DNA from: CALVGQ01 sp964368495
GTDB taxonomy: Bacteria; Bacillota_I; Bacilli_A; Erysipelotrichales; Erysipelotrichaceae
Assembly (NCBI GenBank): GCA_964368495.1
Contig: CAYJAJ010000005.1
Coordinates: 1 to 64,000, forward strand
Reading direction: 5' to 3'
Length of the DNA: 64,000 nucleotides
Under the pieces are notes generated by a model. It saw only the letters and a program-made list of their open reading frames with translations, ran no database searches and was not told the DNA's origin. A program made the position numbers and the translations under genes. Every line of letters starts with the position of its first letter. Position 1 is the stretch's first letter. This document shows, in pieces, positions 36,626 through 45,630 of this stretch.

Positions 36626-37819
36626 TTAAACTGTTTTTTCAGCATTTTGACTTTTAGTATAAAACATATATGCAAAAATCACAGCAAATAAAAATGCAAA
36701 TGCAGTAAACACAAATGATAGTTTTGGATGAACAGTATAAATAAATCCTGCAAACAATGAACCAATAACCATTCCTAGTGAACGAACTGAATTAAAAACA
36801 CCTATTAATACAGCTACATCTTTTACTTTAAATTTGCCAATAATTGTCTGTAGCAATGGCAAATATATTGCATTAAATGCAAAGAAAATGACATTCATTA
36901 TGATAAATGGAACAACATCATCTAATAATACTATGCTTATCATCATTAATAAGCAAACTGCTAATACTGGAATAATTGATTTTTTGATATCTGTTTTTCT
37001 CATCAACCAAATACAAATAGTTGAATTAGCTATTAAAGTCACAAATCCAACAAGTGCCTTTAACAACCCATTATATGATGGTGGAAACCCATACTGGTCA
37101 CGAATAAAATAATTAAAACTCTGTTCATAACAAGTGCTTGCAAAAGATGTTGTCATAGAAATAAGCAAAAACAACACGATAACAACATTCATCATTACTT
37201 TAGCATCCCACATTACTTGAAATGGATTGACTTCTTTTAAGTTCAATTTAGAAGAACTAGGTTCTAGTACTTTCTCTTTTAATATAAGAAAAGAAAGTAC
37301 ACCTACAGATATTAAACCAATAACTTGCATTGCAAAAGTTAAACCGATGGATATATCCCCTAAAAGTCCTCCAATCATATAACCAAATGCACTTATTACT
37401 GAGTTGATGGTGACACTAATCGCTAAATTACTCCCCTTTTTATCTTCACTACTAAATTCGATGATGTATAGAATTTGGTTTACACTCAAACCACCAATAA
37501 AAAATCCAGCAAGAAGCCGTGCGAAAATAATTTCGGTTTCTGTAGTAGCGAGTGCAAACATCCCTTGAGATAAACCATAACCAATAAAACAAGTACCTAT
37601 AATTTTGACAATACCTATGCGTTTTGAAAGTTTCCCCCATAAAGGAGAAAACAAAAAATTCGTTAATGCCATACATGCAAAAGCAACACCAAACATATAA
37701 TCATTTAAATTTAAATTCTCAATGAGTGTTGGTGTAATTGGATGTGCAAAGTTAGCAACCAAATATTGCAATATCATTACAAGATACAAACGATGTACCA
37801 TATTATTCTTTAACTGCAT
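36626..37819 (-). CDS. Major facilitator superfamily transporter
   Basis: This 397-residue protein has 12 predicted membrane helices. The MFS loop motif is seen as SPLWGKLSKRIGIVK near residue 60, and the sixth-seventh helix loop is cytoplasmic and charged. ATG 37819 is chosen because GGAG lies eight bases upstream; the longer frame to 37870 adds a cysteine-rich stretch unlike any MFS. It is the last gene of the peptide-use operon, 67 bases after the M29 gene, and may move amino acids or dipeptides. The substrate is not readable from the sequence. Confidence 0.85.
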   Translation of the reverse strand: MQLKNNMVHRLYLVMILQYLVANFAHPITPTLIENLNLNDYMFGVAFACMALTNFLFSPLWGKLSKRIGIVKIIGTCFIGYGLSQGMFALATTETEIIFARLLAGFFIGGLSVNQILYIIEFSSEDKKGSNLAISVTINSVISAFGYMIGGLLGDISIGLTFAMQVIGLISVGVLSFLILKEKVLEPSSSKLNLKEVNPFQVMWDAKVMMNVVIVLFLLISMTTSFASTCYEQSFNYFIRDQYGFPPSYNGLLKALVGFVTLIANSTICIWLMRKTDIKKSIIPVLAVCLLMMISIVLLDDVVPFIIMNVIFFAFNAIYLPLLQTIIGKFKVKDVAVLIGVFNSVRSLGMVIGSLFAGFIYTVHPKLSFVFTAFAFLFAVIFAYMFYTKSQNAEKTV

Positions 37820-37886
37820 ATACTTACTCCTATCCACGTTTAAGGTGCAGCAATATTGACCGCACCTCATAGCTAAATAATATCTT

Positions 37887-39128
37887 TTAAATTACAAAAT
37901 CGCCATGCTCCATAATGACTACTTGCTTACCATCAAATGTCGTTCCTACTACTTTAGTATCCAAGGTACCAATCATAAAATCGTTATGAGATGTTGCTAC
38001 ATTCACACCTTTTGCAAGTAATTCTTCAGAAGTCATATCTGAACCACCTTTAATGTTTGAAGGAAAAGAAGTTCCAAATGCTAAATGACAAGCTGCATTT
38101 TCATCAATTAAGCCATTATAAAATACACGATCCATTTTTTTAATGGGGCTTTGTTTAGAAACAAGTGCAACTTCACCAAGTTGACGTGTAAATTCAGTTT
38201 TAAACAAAGCATCTTTTAATAATTCAACATTGTTCGAAGCACTACAGTCAATAGCTTTACCATCTTTAAATGTTATCGAAAAATCAGTTACTAATTTACC
38301 GGACATCATTAAAGGAAATGAAGCGACTGCAACGCCATTAACACTGCGATAATCTGGATCTGTAAAAATCTCTTCTGTAGGCATATTGGCTACATAGGGT
38401 TCTGATATTTTACTAGAACCCATATCTGCTGCTGAAGTCCAAATATGATCTTTCACTAAATCCATTGTAATATCAGTTCCTATTTCACTTGTGATATGTA
38501 ATGATTTAAAATTATAATCATTTAACTTCTTTGATATTTTCCCTAGATTTTCACAATGTTGTTTCCAATTTTCGACGGGATCAGTATCATCATCAACACG
38601 CATCATTTCACAAATTTGCTCATCTAACTTTATGAATGCATCTTCATCAGATAATTCTGGATATAGTGACTTTGCCCAATTCATGCTTGGTCGTGCTGTT
38701 CCGGTCCATTTAAGAGTTCCTTCATGAATATATTTTCTTACTACATTACGAACTTCATTGGAAGCAGCCCCTTTCGCTAATAACTTTTCACTATCCACAT
38801 CATTATTTAATGTTGGATAACTAGCCATTAATCCCATTTGAACAGCATCGCCACTTCTAAAATAGTAATCAAGCTGCTCTTTTTTCCATTCAGGAACTTC
38901 CCTTAATGTTTCAACATCGCAGTTTTTTGCGCGTAAATGCTCTATCTCAGCGTCTTCAAAAAATACAATAACATCTTTAGCTCCCATAGCGAAAGCTTGT
39001 TTTGTAATTTCTCTTGCTAATACAATACTATCAGTTGAAGCTTGCATAACTAACTTTTGATTGGGTTGAATATTTACACCAATAGTTAATAATGCTCTAG
39101 CCATTTTTTCTAACCTAACTTGGTTCAT
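37887..39128 (-). CDS. M29 family aminopeptidase (AmpS/PepS-like)
   Basis: This 413-residue metallopeptidase has the M29 ligand motifs NMPTEEIFTDPD near residue 248, the ACHLAFG histidine near 343 and SHNDFMIGT near 378. These enzymes use two metal ions to remove N-terminal residues from peptides. It lies 18 bases after an M24 peptidase in the peptide-use operon, where it should help finish degradation of imported oligopeptides. The protein is intracellular, with no signal peptide. Confidence 0.93.
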   Translation of the reverse strand: MNQVRLEKMARALLTIGVNIQPNQKLVMQASTDSIVLAREITKQAFAMGAKDVIVFFEDAEIEHLRAKNCDVETLREVPEWKKEQLDYYFRSGDAVQMGLMASYPTLNNDVDSEKLLAKGAASNEVRNVVRKYIHEGTLKWTGTARPSMNWAKSLYPELSDEDAFIKLDEQICEMMRVDDDTDPVENWKQHCENLGKISKKLNDYNFKSLHITSEIGTDITMDLVKDHIWTSAADMGSSKISEPYVANMPTEEIFTDPDYRSVNGVAVASFPLMMSGKLVTDFSITFKDGKAIDCSASNNVELLKDALFKTEFTRQLGEVALVSKQSPIKKMDRVFYNGLIDENAACHLAFGTSFPSNIKGGSDMTSEELLAKGVNVATSHNDFMIGTLDTKVVGTTFDGKQVVIMEHGDFVI

Positions 39129-39146
39129 TTTCTACCTCCAATTTCA

Positions 39147-40418
39147 TTACTTGATGTAATGTAGTTTTTCTTGTCTTTTTGCGACATAGTGTACTTCATC
39201 ATTCGTAAAAATAATATCAGTTTCTAATGCAAACATTACTGATTGATTGTTCCATTCTTTAACAGTGGACTTTGTGTTTAGTTCTAAAGAATACATCGTA
39301 TCATTATAAAGTTTGTAATCGCCACATCCTGGCACACCATCTTGTTGATCCCAAAGCCCAATAGTTGGTCCAGCTCCATGTCCATGACGCCCAATTGGAT
39401 GAGTATACAAACAAGCAATTATTTTCTCGTTTTGTGCATCTTTTAAACTTTGAGCAAGAATCTCATTACCAGTTAAACCAGCTTTATAATTATTTATTAC
39501 AATATCTTGGAACCGGTTTGTTGTTTTAAAGCCATCAAGAATTCCTTGAGGAGCTTCTTCTTCACCAAGTTTTAATACGTATGCTAATTCTTGTGTATCT
39601 GTACATAAACCTAAATATTTTAATCCAATATCACAGTGTAATAAATCTCCTGGCATGATCACTTCATCAACAGATAAGCCTTCTTTTCCACAACGTTGAA
39701 TAGATACTGAAAAATCAAACCATGGTGCTAATCCATATTCAACAGCTTTTTGCATCATATAATATTTAACATCTGCATTTGTAGTGACTCCAACAGTAAT
39801 GACTTTTGATGAAAATGCTGTTGCAATTAAACTATGTGCCAATTCAACGATTCCTGTATAAGCAGCTAATTCTTCAGGTAATCTTGTTTCTAAAAGACCC
39901 ACACATAAATTTTCAGCAGACACAATTTTAGATTTCATTTCGTCATCGAAATCATTTGTAATTTGTTCATATAAGTAATGACTTAATCCATCACCAAAAG
40001 CATAATTTTTGCTGAAATTTAAAGCGATTTTTTTAGGATTACATTCTTTAATTATTCTTGCTAAACAAGATGTTTGTGTTTCTTCAAATGCTGTCCAATT
40101 CCATACAGATTCATAAAATTCAGCTAAATCAGAATGTGCTCTACATAAAGACATTCTTCTTACTTTACCATTTTGATTATAAAACGCAAAAATTGTAAGG
40201 CGACGCGCAGTAATCATTGATACTGGAGCAAGCGCTGCAAAAACAGGATCTTCATTATATTCTCTACATGCTACAACCCAAAAATCAATGTTTTCTCTTT
40301 CCATTATTTTAGGTAGAACAGTGTCCAATCTTTTCACAAGCCACTCATTCATTATAGTTTCTTGGCGGCGATAAGAATGAATTTTATTATCGAATAAATC
40401 TATACTTTCTCTACTCAT
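39147..40418 (-). CDS. M24 family metallopeptidase, divergent Xaa-Pro type
   Basis: This 423-residue protein has a creatinase-type N-domain and a pita-bread C-domain. Likely metal ligands are in HCDIGLKYLGLCTD near residue 257, GRHGHGAG near 350, SLELNT near 384 and ALETD near 400. It differs from the two closer operon paralogues by a longer N-terminus and a GHGAGPTIGLW segment. Xaa-Pro cleavage is inferred from the family. It overlaps the guanylate-kinase-like gene by eight bases, so the two are translationally coupled. Confidence 0.85.
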   Translation of the reverse strand: MSRESIDLFDNKIHSYRRQETIMNEWLVKRLDTVLPKIMERENIDFWVVACREYNEDPVFAALAPVSMITARRLTIFAFYNQNGKVRRMSLCRAHSDLAEFYESVWNWTAFEETQTSCLARIIKECNPKKIALNFSKNYAFGDGLSHYLYEQITNDFDDEMKSKIVSAENLCVGLLETRLPEELAAYTGIVELAHSLIATAFSSKVITVGVTTNADVKYYMMQKAVEYGLAPWFDFSVSIQRCGKEGLSVDEVIMPGDLLHCDIGLKYLGLCTDTQELAYVLKLGEEEAPQGILDGFKTTNRFQDIVINNYKAGLTGNEILAQSLKDAQNEKIIACLYTHPIGRHGHGAGPTIGLWDQQDGVPGCGDYKLYNDTMYSLELNTKSTVKEWNNQSVMFALETDIIFTNDEVHYVAKRQEKLHYIK

Positions 40419-40989
40419 TTTCTTGCTCCTTCATAGTTTTTATAATAGTTTTTTTAATGTACTCATATGCAGCTTGTTCATCTTCATTAGTAGTCGTATA
40501 GTTAAATAAACTAGCTAATTCCATTTCAACTTGTGCTTTAGTAATACGTTTATTAATTGAAGCTTCATCATCTTTGTAACGTTCACGAATTTGTTTTTCT
40601 AATTCTTTGATATCTTTTGGTAATATAAAGAAACAAATTGCATCCGGTTTTATAAGTTTGATTTGCCCAACTCCTTGAGCTTCAACTTCAATTAACACAT
40701 TTTTACCGTGATTAATTAAAAATTCAATTTGTGCCAAAGGTGTTCCATAATAATACCCGTTGAATTCAGTATACTCCAGTAGTTCTTTGTCTTTTACTAG
40801 TTGAGCGAATGATTTATGATCCATGAAATAATAATCAGTTCCATCTACTTCATTAGGCTTTTTTTCACGTGTTGTAACTGATATAGAAAAGAATAAATTT
40901 AAATCAGGATCATTTTTTAATAACTCTCTTATTTTTGATTTACCGACACTACTTGCTCCTGTTAATACAACGATTGTACCTTTTTTCAT
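40411..40989 (-). CDS. Guanylate kinase-like protein inside the peptide operon
   Basis: This 192-residue P-loop kinase has GASSVGKSK at residues 11-19 (the usual guanylate kinase has GPSGVGKGT). TTREKKPNEVDGTDYYF near 40 and YTEFNGYYYGTP near 72 are the GMP-binding segments of Gmk. The lid region near 135-155 is less conserved. Its place between an M24 peptidase and PepD, rather than near rpoZ or priA, and its altered P-loop suggest a paralogue. Whether it still phosphorylates GMP, or a different compound, cannot be decided from sequence. It is intracellular. Confidence 0.75.
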   Translation of the reverse strand: MKKGTIVVLTGASSVGKSKIRELLKNDPDLNLFFSISVTTREKKPNEVDGTDYYFMDHKSFAQLVKDKELLEYTEFNGYYYGTPLAQIEFLINHGKNVLIEVEAQGVGQIKLIKPDAICFFILPKDIKELEKQIRERYKDDEASINKRITKAQVEMELASLFNYTTTNEDEQAAYEYIKKTIIKTMKEQENE

Positions 40990-41004
40990 AGATAATCTCC
41001 TCTC

Positions 41005-42432
41005 TTATAATTTACTAATATAATTTGTTAATGTCGTATACACACGGTCAAAAGATGCTAAATCCATTCTTTCGTCTGGTGTATGGATATCATAGGTTAA
41101 TGGTCCTAATGAAACAACATCTAATCCTGGAATAAGTGAACTAAATACACCTACTTCACATCCTCCGTGTGTTGCTACAACTTCTAAATCCTTATCATAA
41201 AGTTCATTAATTGTGCAATTTAACACATCACGCATATTTGATACTGGATTGTAATTCCACCCTGGATATCTAGAACCTATTGATACATCGAAACAAAATA
41301 AACTAGCAATTGTTTTTAATTGATTAATTAAATTATCAATACTACTATCAATTGCTGATCTTAATGAGAAAACACAATTGACTTTATCTTCTGCAATAAA
41401 AATTACACCAAGATTAAGTGAAACAAGTGTTAATCCTTCTATAGCCATACTTTTTGCAATCATCCCATTCGGAGCTAAATAGATTGCATCAATAAATTGA
41501 TTTGATACAGAAGTAACTAAGCATTGTTCAGCTATAGCTTCTTCACTGAAAATCACCTTAAATTCACTATCACTTTGTTTAAGTTCTTCACTAATATTGG
41601 CAATACTTTTATCCAATATTGCTTGAACTTTAACTTTTTCACAATCTGTTACAAACAAACACTCACTTTCACGAGGAATAGCATTATCTTTAAGTCCACC
41701 GTTAATGGATACAAGATTTAAAGAAACACCATTAAGCTGCAGTTCTTTAAGTAATCGAACAAGTAACTTATTTGAATTTCCTCTTTCTAAGTCAATGCAC
41801 CCACCACTATGACCGCCTTTTAATCCTTTGATCATTAATTTAAATGTAGGCTTGTTGTTTTCCTCAAAAGATAATTCTTTACTTAAACAAACTCGAGCAC
41901 CACCAGCTGAACTTAGTAATGTTCTAGTTTCACCACCACCATCAAGTGTAATTAAGCGTTTTGAATTGAAGAATTCTGATTTAAGCGCAATTGCTCCGAA
42001 TAATCCAATTTCCTCTTGCGTAGTAAATGCACACTCAATTGGAGGATGAATTAGGGTTTTATCCTCTAAAATTGCCAACATATAAGCAGCTCCATGCCCA
42101 TCATCAGCTCCTAAAGTCGTTCCCCTAGCCATTAAATGATTATCTTCAACATATAAATCAAGTGGATCAGTTTCAAAATTATGGTTACTATCTACATTTT
42201 TCTCACATACCATATCAATATGCGCCTGAATTAAAATAGGTTCCTTTGAATCACTTGTCCCTTCTTTATATACAATTACATTCCACATGTCATCTTGAAC
42301 ATAACGTAGGTTATTCTCTTTTGCAAAGGCTACAATGTAATCACTTAATGCTTTTTCATTTTTAGAACCGTGTGGTATTTGGCAAATTTCATTAAAATAA
42401 AAACGATGTCTGTTTGATAATTCAAATCCCAT
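41005..42432 (-). CDS. pepD: Cytosol non-specific dipeptidase PepD (M20C)
   Basis: This 475-residue metallopeptidase has the M20C motifs AHIDMVCEKN near residue 75, GTTLGADDGHGAAYMLA near 105, TTQEEIGLFGA near 137 and a lid domain, with the final histidine in the THGGCEVG segment near 425. It hydrolyses many dipeptides, including Xaa-His. GGAGG precedes the ATG. It lies two bases downstream of the S9 gene and 15 bases upstream of the kinase-like gene, so it is well inside the operon. Confidence 0.94.
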   Translation of the reverse strand: MGFELSNRHRFYFNEICQIPHGSKNEKALSDYIVAFAKENNLRYVQDDMWNVIVYKEGTSDSKEPILIQAHIDMVCEKNVDSNHNFETDPLDLYVEDNHLMARGTTLGADDGHGAAYMLAILEDKTLIHPPIECAFTTQEEIGLFGAIALKSEFFNSKRLITLDGGGETRTLLSSAGGARVCLSKELSFEENNKPTFKLMIKGLKGGHSGGCIDLERGNSNKLLVRLLKELQLNGVSLNLVSINGGLKDNAIPRESECLFVTDCEKVKVQAILDKSIANISEELKQSDSEFKVIFSEEAIAEQCLVTSVSNQFIDAIYLAPNGMIAKSMAIEGLTLVSLNLGVIFIAEDKVNCVFSLRSAIDSSIDNLINQLKTIASLFCFDVSIGSRYPGWNYNPVSNMRDVLNCTINELYDKDLEVVATHGGCEVGVFSSLIPGLDVVSLGPLTYDIHTPDERMDLASFDRVYTTLTNYISKL

Positions 42433-42434
42433 AA

Positions 42435-44357
42435 TTAGTTACCTCCTTCAATATATTTATTTAACCAATCATTTAATTCTTGTAAGCGTCTAATACGTGC
42501 TTTTGGCTTGCCACTTCGGCTTAGTTCGTGATTTTCATTTTTAAAACCACAAATACGTGTATCTACTCCACGACATTTTAAAACAGTATAAAGCTGCACT
42601 GCTTCTGCAAATGGACAACGATAATCTTCATAGGAATGTATGAATAAAGTAGGTGTCGTTACATTGTTTGCATACTTAAGTGGTGATTCATTCCATAATT
42701 CATCGTGGGCATTATAAATATCTTCATATTCTTGTTCAATTGGGAAATCAATCCCATAATCGCTAGCAGTAACCATTGAAATCCAATTAGAAATTGACCT
42801 TTGAGACATTGCGCACTTAAATCTGTCTGTGTGACCAATTACATAATTAGTCATATAACCACCATAACTTCCTCCAGTTATTGCCATGTTATTAGCATCA
42901 ACACTAGAATACTGTGCAATCACATCATCAACAAACTTCATTAATTCATTGTATGCTTTTTTTCCAATTGATCCTCTTAAATCAGCGAAAACATTTCCTT
43001 TACCATCTGAACCAGATGGGTTAGCATACACAACAATATATCCCATTGAAGCCCACATTTGCATTTCATGATAAAACACAGGACCGTATGCTGCTTTAGG
43101 ACCGCCATGAACATCTAAAATAAGCGGATATTTTTTATTATTATCATATTTATATGGTAACAATACAAAACCATCAACGATTGCATTATCGACTTTAACC
43201 TGATGATTGATTGGTTTTGAAACATAATAATTATCAAAAATATCTTCATTAAACGTAGTTATTTGTTGTTTAATGTTGTTTTCATAGACATAAACTTCCT
43301 GAAGCTTCATATCAAACATACCAACGACAATTAATTTCTCATTGATAAATGCAAAACCATCAGTAGAGCCTAGTTCATTATTGACTTGTTTATAAGTGTC
43401 TTCTAAACAAAATACTGCAGAACTATCTTTACTCGTACTTATGAAGTATGGCTTACCTTGATAATTCAAATATGAATTGCTTCCACCATAACGGCAATCA
43501 CTCCCCACACTGTTATATAATGATAAATCTGCATCGTAGAATTCAATCAATTGATTGTTTTCAATTTTATAAAATATTGGATTCTCCATAAATCCAAATC
43601 TTTTACCTTTAGTTGCAGCAACATAAGGTTGATGATCTTTATAAAATACTTTATTAATCATTGCATCATCTTGATTATATAGTGTATCTAAAACCATTGT
43701 ATTAAAATCATAAGTATAAATTTGTGAAGTTTTGCCTTTAAATTCTTTATAATCTAGTCCAAAAAATAGAATTTGAGATCCATCAATATCAAATCCTTCA
43801 ACATCAAGTGTATTTGGTGTCAACATTGTCATTTGTTCTGAATTTGATTCATATAAAAATAAGGCATTACGTGTTTTATTTATATAACCTTGTCCATTAA
43901 AAAAGAATGGATATTCATCAATAACTTGAAATGATGATTCTTCTTTTCTTTTTTTATTAAAAGCATTTCGCTCTTTTTCATTCATTTTATAATAATCTAC
44001 ACAATTTAAATCGATTTGTGCGTGAACTAAGTATTTATTATTACTTAATGCAACAATTGCACCAGCTTCAATTGGAAGCTTAAATGATTCAACTTCCTGT
44101 AATTGCTGATTATATCTTGTGTATCTACCATTTTTAAAAATAATAAGATCATCTTGATTAAATATGAAGTTGTTTACGTTTTCTTCAAATAAGCTTACTT
44201 CTTTTCCGTCATATAAATAAAGGGATTTATTATATGAATTAGTGCTTTTTTTAATTTTAGAAACAATGAAACCAACTAACGAATGACTTTTGTTGCTTTT
44301 TAATCCTGAAATAAATTGATAATCTAAAAATGTATTTTGTTTAATTTTCTTCATCAT
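42435..44357 (-). CDS. S9 family prolyl oligopeptidase / acylaminoacyl peptidase
   Basis: This 640-residue serine peptidase has an N-terminal beta-propeller (about residues 1-390) and a C-terminal alpha/beta-hydrolase domain. HGGPKAAYGP forms the oxyanion region near 420. The nucleophile is in GGSYGGYMTN near 497, the Asp in HSYEDYRCPF near 577 and the His in NENHELSRSG near 614. S9 enzymes cut short peptides, often after proline or at acylated ends. No signal peptide is seen, so it acts in the cytoplasm. It is followed two bases later by pepD. Confidence 0.92.
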   Translation of the reverse strand: MMKKIKQNTFLDYQFISGLKSNKSHSLVGFIVSKIKKSTNSYNKSLYLYDGKEVSLFEENVNNFIFNQDDLIIFKNGRYTRYNQQLQEVESFKLPIEAGAIVALSNNKYLVHAQIDLNCVDYYKMNEKERNAFNKKRKEESSFQVIDEYPFFFNGQGYINKTRNALFLYESNSEQMTMLTPNTLDVEGFDIDGSQILFFGLDYKEFKGKTSQIYTYDFNTMVLDTLYNQDDAMINKVFYKDHQPYVAATKGKRFGFMENPIFYKIENNQLIEFYDADLSLYNSVGSDCRYGGSNSYLNYQGKPYFISTSKDSSAVFCLEDTYKQVNNELGSTDGFAFINEKLIVVGMFDMKLQEVYVYENNIKQQITTFNEDIFDNYYVSKPINHQVKVDNAIVDGFVLLPYKYDNNKKYPLILDVHGGPKAAYGPVFYHEMQMWASMGYIVVYANPSGSDGKGNVFADLRGSIGKKAYNELMKFVDDVIAQYSSVDANNMAITGGSYGGYMTNYVIGHTDRFKCAMSQRSISNWISMVTASDYGIDFPIEQEYEDIYNAHDELWNESPLKYANNVTTPTLFIHSYEDYRCPFAEAVQLYTVLKCRGVDTRICGFKNENHELSRSGKPKARIRRLQELNDWLNKYIEGGN

Positions 44358-44364
44358 AAGTCAC

Positions 44365-45552
44365 CTATAATCTTATTAAGATAATTTCTTGTTGCGGCTC
44401 AATAAGAAATCTAGCACCATTTTCAGTAACAACAGCTTCTTCTTCTAATCCAACACGTCCTTGAGGAATTTTAACACTTGGTTCTATTGTAAAAATATTA
44501 CCAGCATCTAATGGTACATCGATAAGTTCAGGACGATTATAACGTTTACGACGGTTCGCTAAAATCGTACCACCATCGTGGGTTTTATGTCCTACTTGAT
44601 GACCTAAAGCTGCATTCCAGGAATCATAACCGTAATCGACAATGTAATGACGTGCAATTTGATCAACTTCAAATCCTGTAACTCCAGGTTTCATGAAATC
44701 TTTTGCAGCCTGAATTGCATCACGAACGATATTAAACGCTTCAATCACTTCTTGTGGAGCTTGAGTTTCATCATCTTTTAAAACATAATACATTCTTTGA
44801 AAGTCACTGCAATAGCCGTCTTTTCTAATACCATAATCGATATTAATCACATTCCCTTTAACAAGTTTAGCCTCAACAATTCCCATGTGTCCACTCGGTA
44901 CATTAGGATCAACACTTACCCCAGGACATTGTTCAGTAGCCCAGGACATTGTATAACCATCTTTTGCAGCAATATCTTGTAAGAAATTATAGATATCTAA
45001 TGATGTTGTATTTTCATTACAAATTTCTGGAACTTTTCGCAAATAAATATCTGTTTGTATTGCGAGTTCTTCCATTATTTTGATTTGTGAATCAGTTTTA
45101 ATACCTCTTACTTTACTTATAATAGCCGAGGAACTTACAACATTCACAGGATGATTTAATTGATTAAATACTTCTTGTAATCTTAAATACATACCCATCG
45201 TTAATCCATCACGACTTGAATCACCTTCTGAGTAATTAAGTGCAATAGTTTTAAATTGGTGTTCATTAATGACTTCAATAATTGTTTCTTCCATAGTTTT
45301 TTCATAACAATACACTTTATCAATACCATCTATTCTTTCAAAACACTCGATATCAAGTGGTGAAACAATAGCAATTGCCTGATTTTTTGTGAATATTATA
45401 CATGAAGCAATAATAAAATCGATGTCTCCTAAGATTTCAAGTGCCGGTTCACTCTTCATAATTGTTTCTCTTCCAACAATTATCCAAGCGTCTACATTGT
45501 TTTCCTTTATCGAGCTGTAAATAATTGGCATTTTTTCCGTATTTAGTTTCAT
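44365..45552 (-). CDS. M24 family Xaa-Pro peptidase (operon copy 2)
   Basis: This 395-residue protein has a creatinase-like N-domain and the M24 metal ligands in order: NIDYGIRKDGYCSD near residue 232, LGHQVGHKTHDGG near 316, FTIEPSV near 354 and LEEEAVV near 368. It is clearly the sister of the M24 gene at 51158-52345, sharing length and motif spacing. It is predicted to release the N-terminal residue before proline. ATG 45552 follows GGGAGA; a longer frame to 45591 adds 13 hydrophobic residues upstream of that site and is rejected. Confidence 0.92.
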   Translation of the reverse strand: MKLNTEKMPIIYSSIKENNVDAWIIVGRETIMKSEPALEILGDIDFIIASCIIFTKNQAIAIVSPLDIECFERIDGIDKVYCYEKTMEETIIEVINEHQFKTIALNYSEGDSSRDGLTMGMYLRLQEVFNQLNHPVNVVSSSAIISKVRGIKTDSQIKIMEELAIQTDIYLRKVPEICNENTTSLDIYNFLQDIAAKDGYTMSWATEQCPGVSVDPNVPSGHMGIVEAKLVKGNVINIDYGIRKDGYCSDFQRMYYVLKDDETQAPQEVIEAFNIVRDAIQAAKDFMKPGVTGFEVDQIARHYIVDYGYDSWNAALGHQVGHKTHDGGTILANRRKRYNRPELIDVPLDAGNIFTIEPSVKIPQGRVGLEEEAVVTENGARFLIEPQQEIILIRL

Positions 45553-45593
45553 ATAAATTCTCCCGTCTATTATAAATAAGATAAAATACACAG

Positions 45594-45614
45594 GGAGTCT
45601 TATTGAAAGACTCC
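45594..45614 (-). terminator. Hairpin between oppA and the M24 gene
   Basis: An 8-bp perfect stem GGAGTCTT / AAGACTCC with a 5-base loop lies 16 bases after the oppA stop. On the - strand the following stretch is CTGTGTATTTTATC, not a good T run. It is more likely an mRNA-stabilising or attenuating hairpin that raises oppA over the downstream genes. Confidence 0.55.
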
Positions 45615-45630
45615 TTGCATAAAATAGGTT

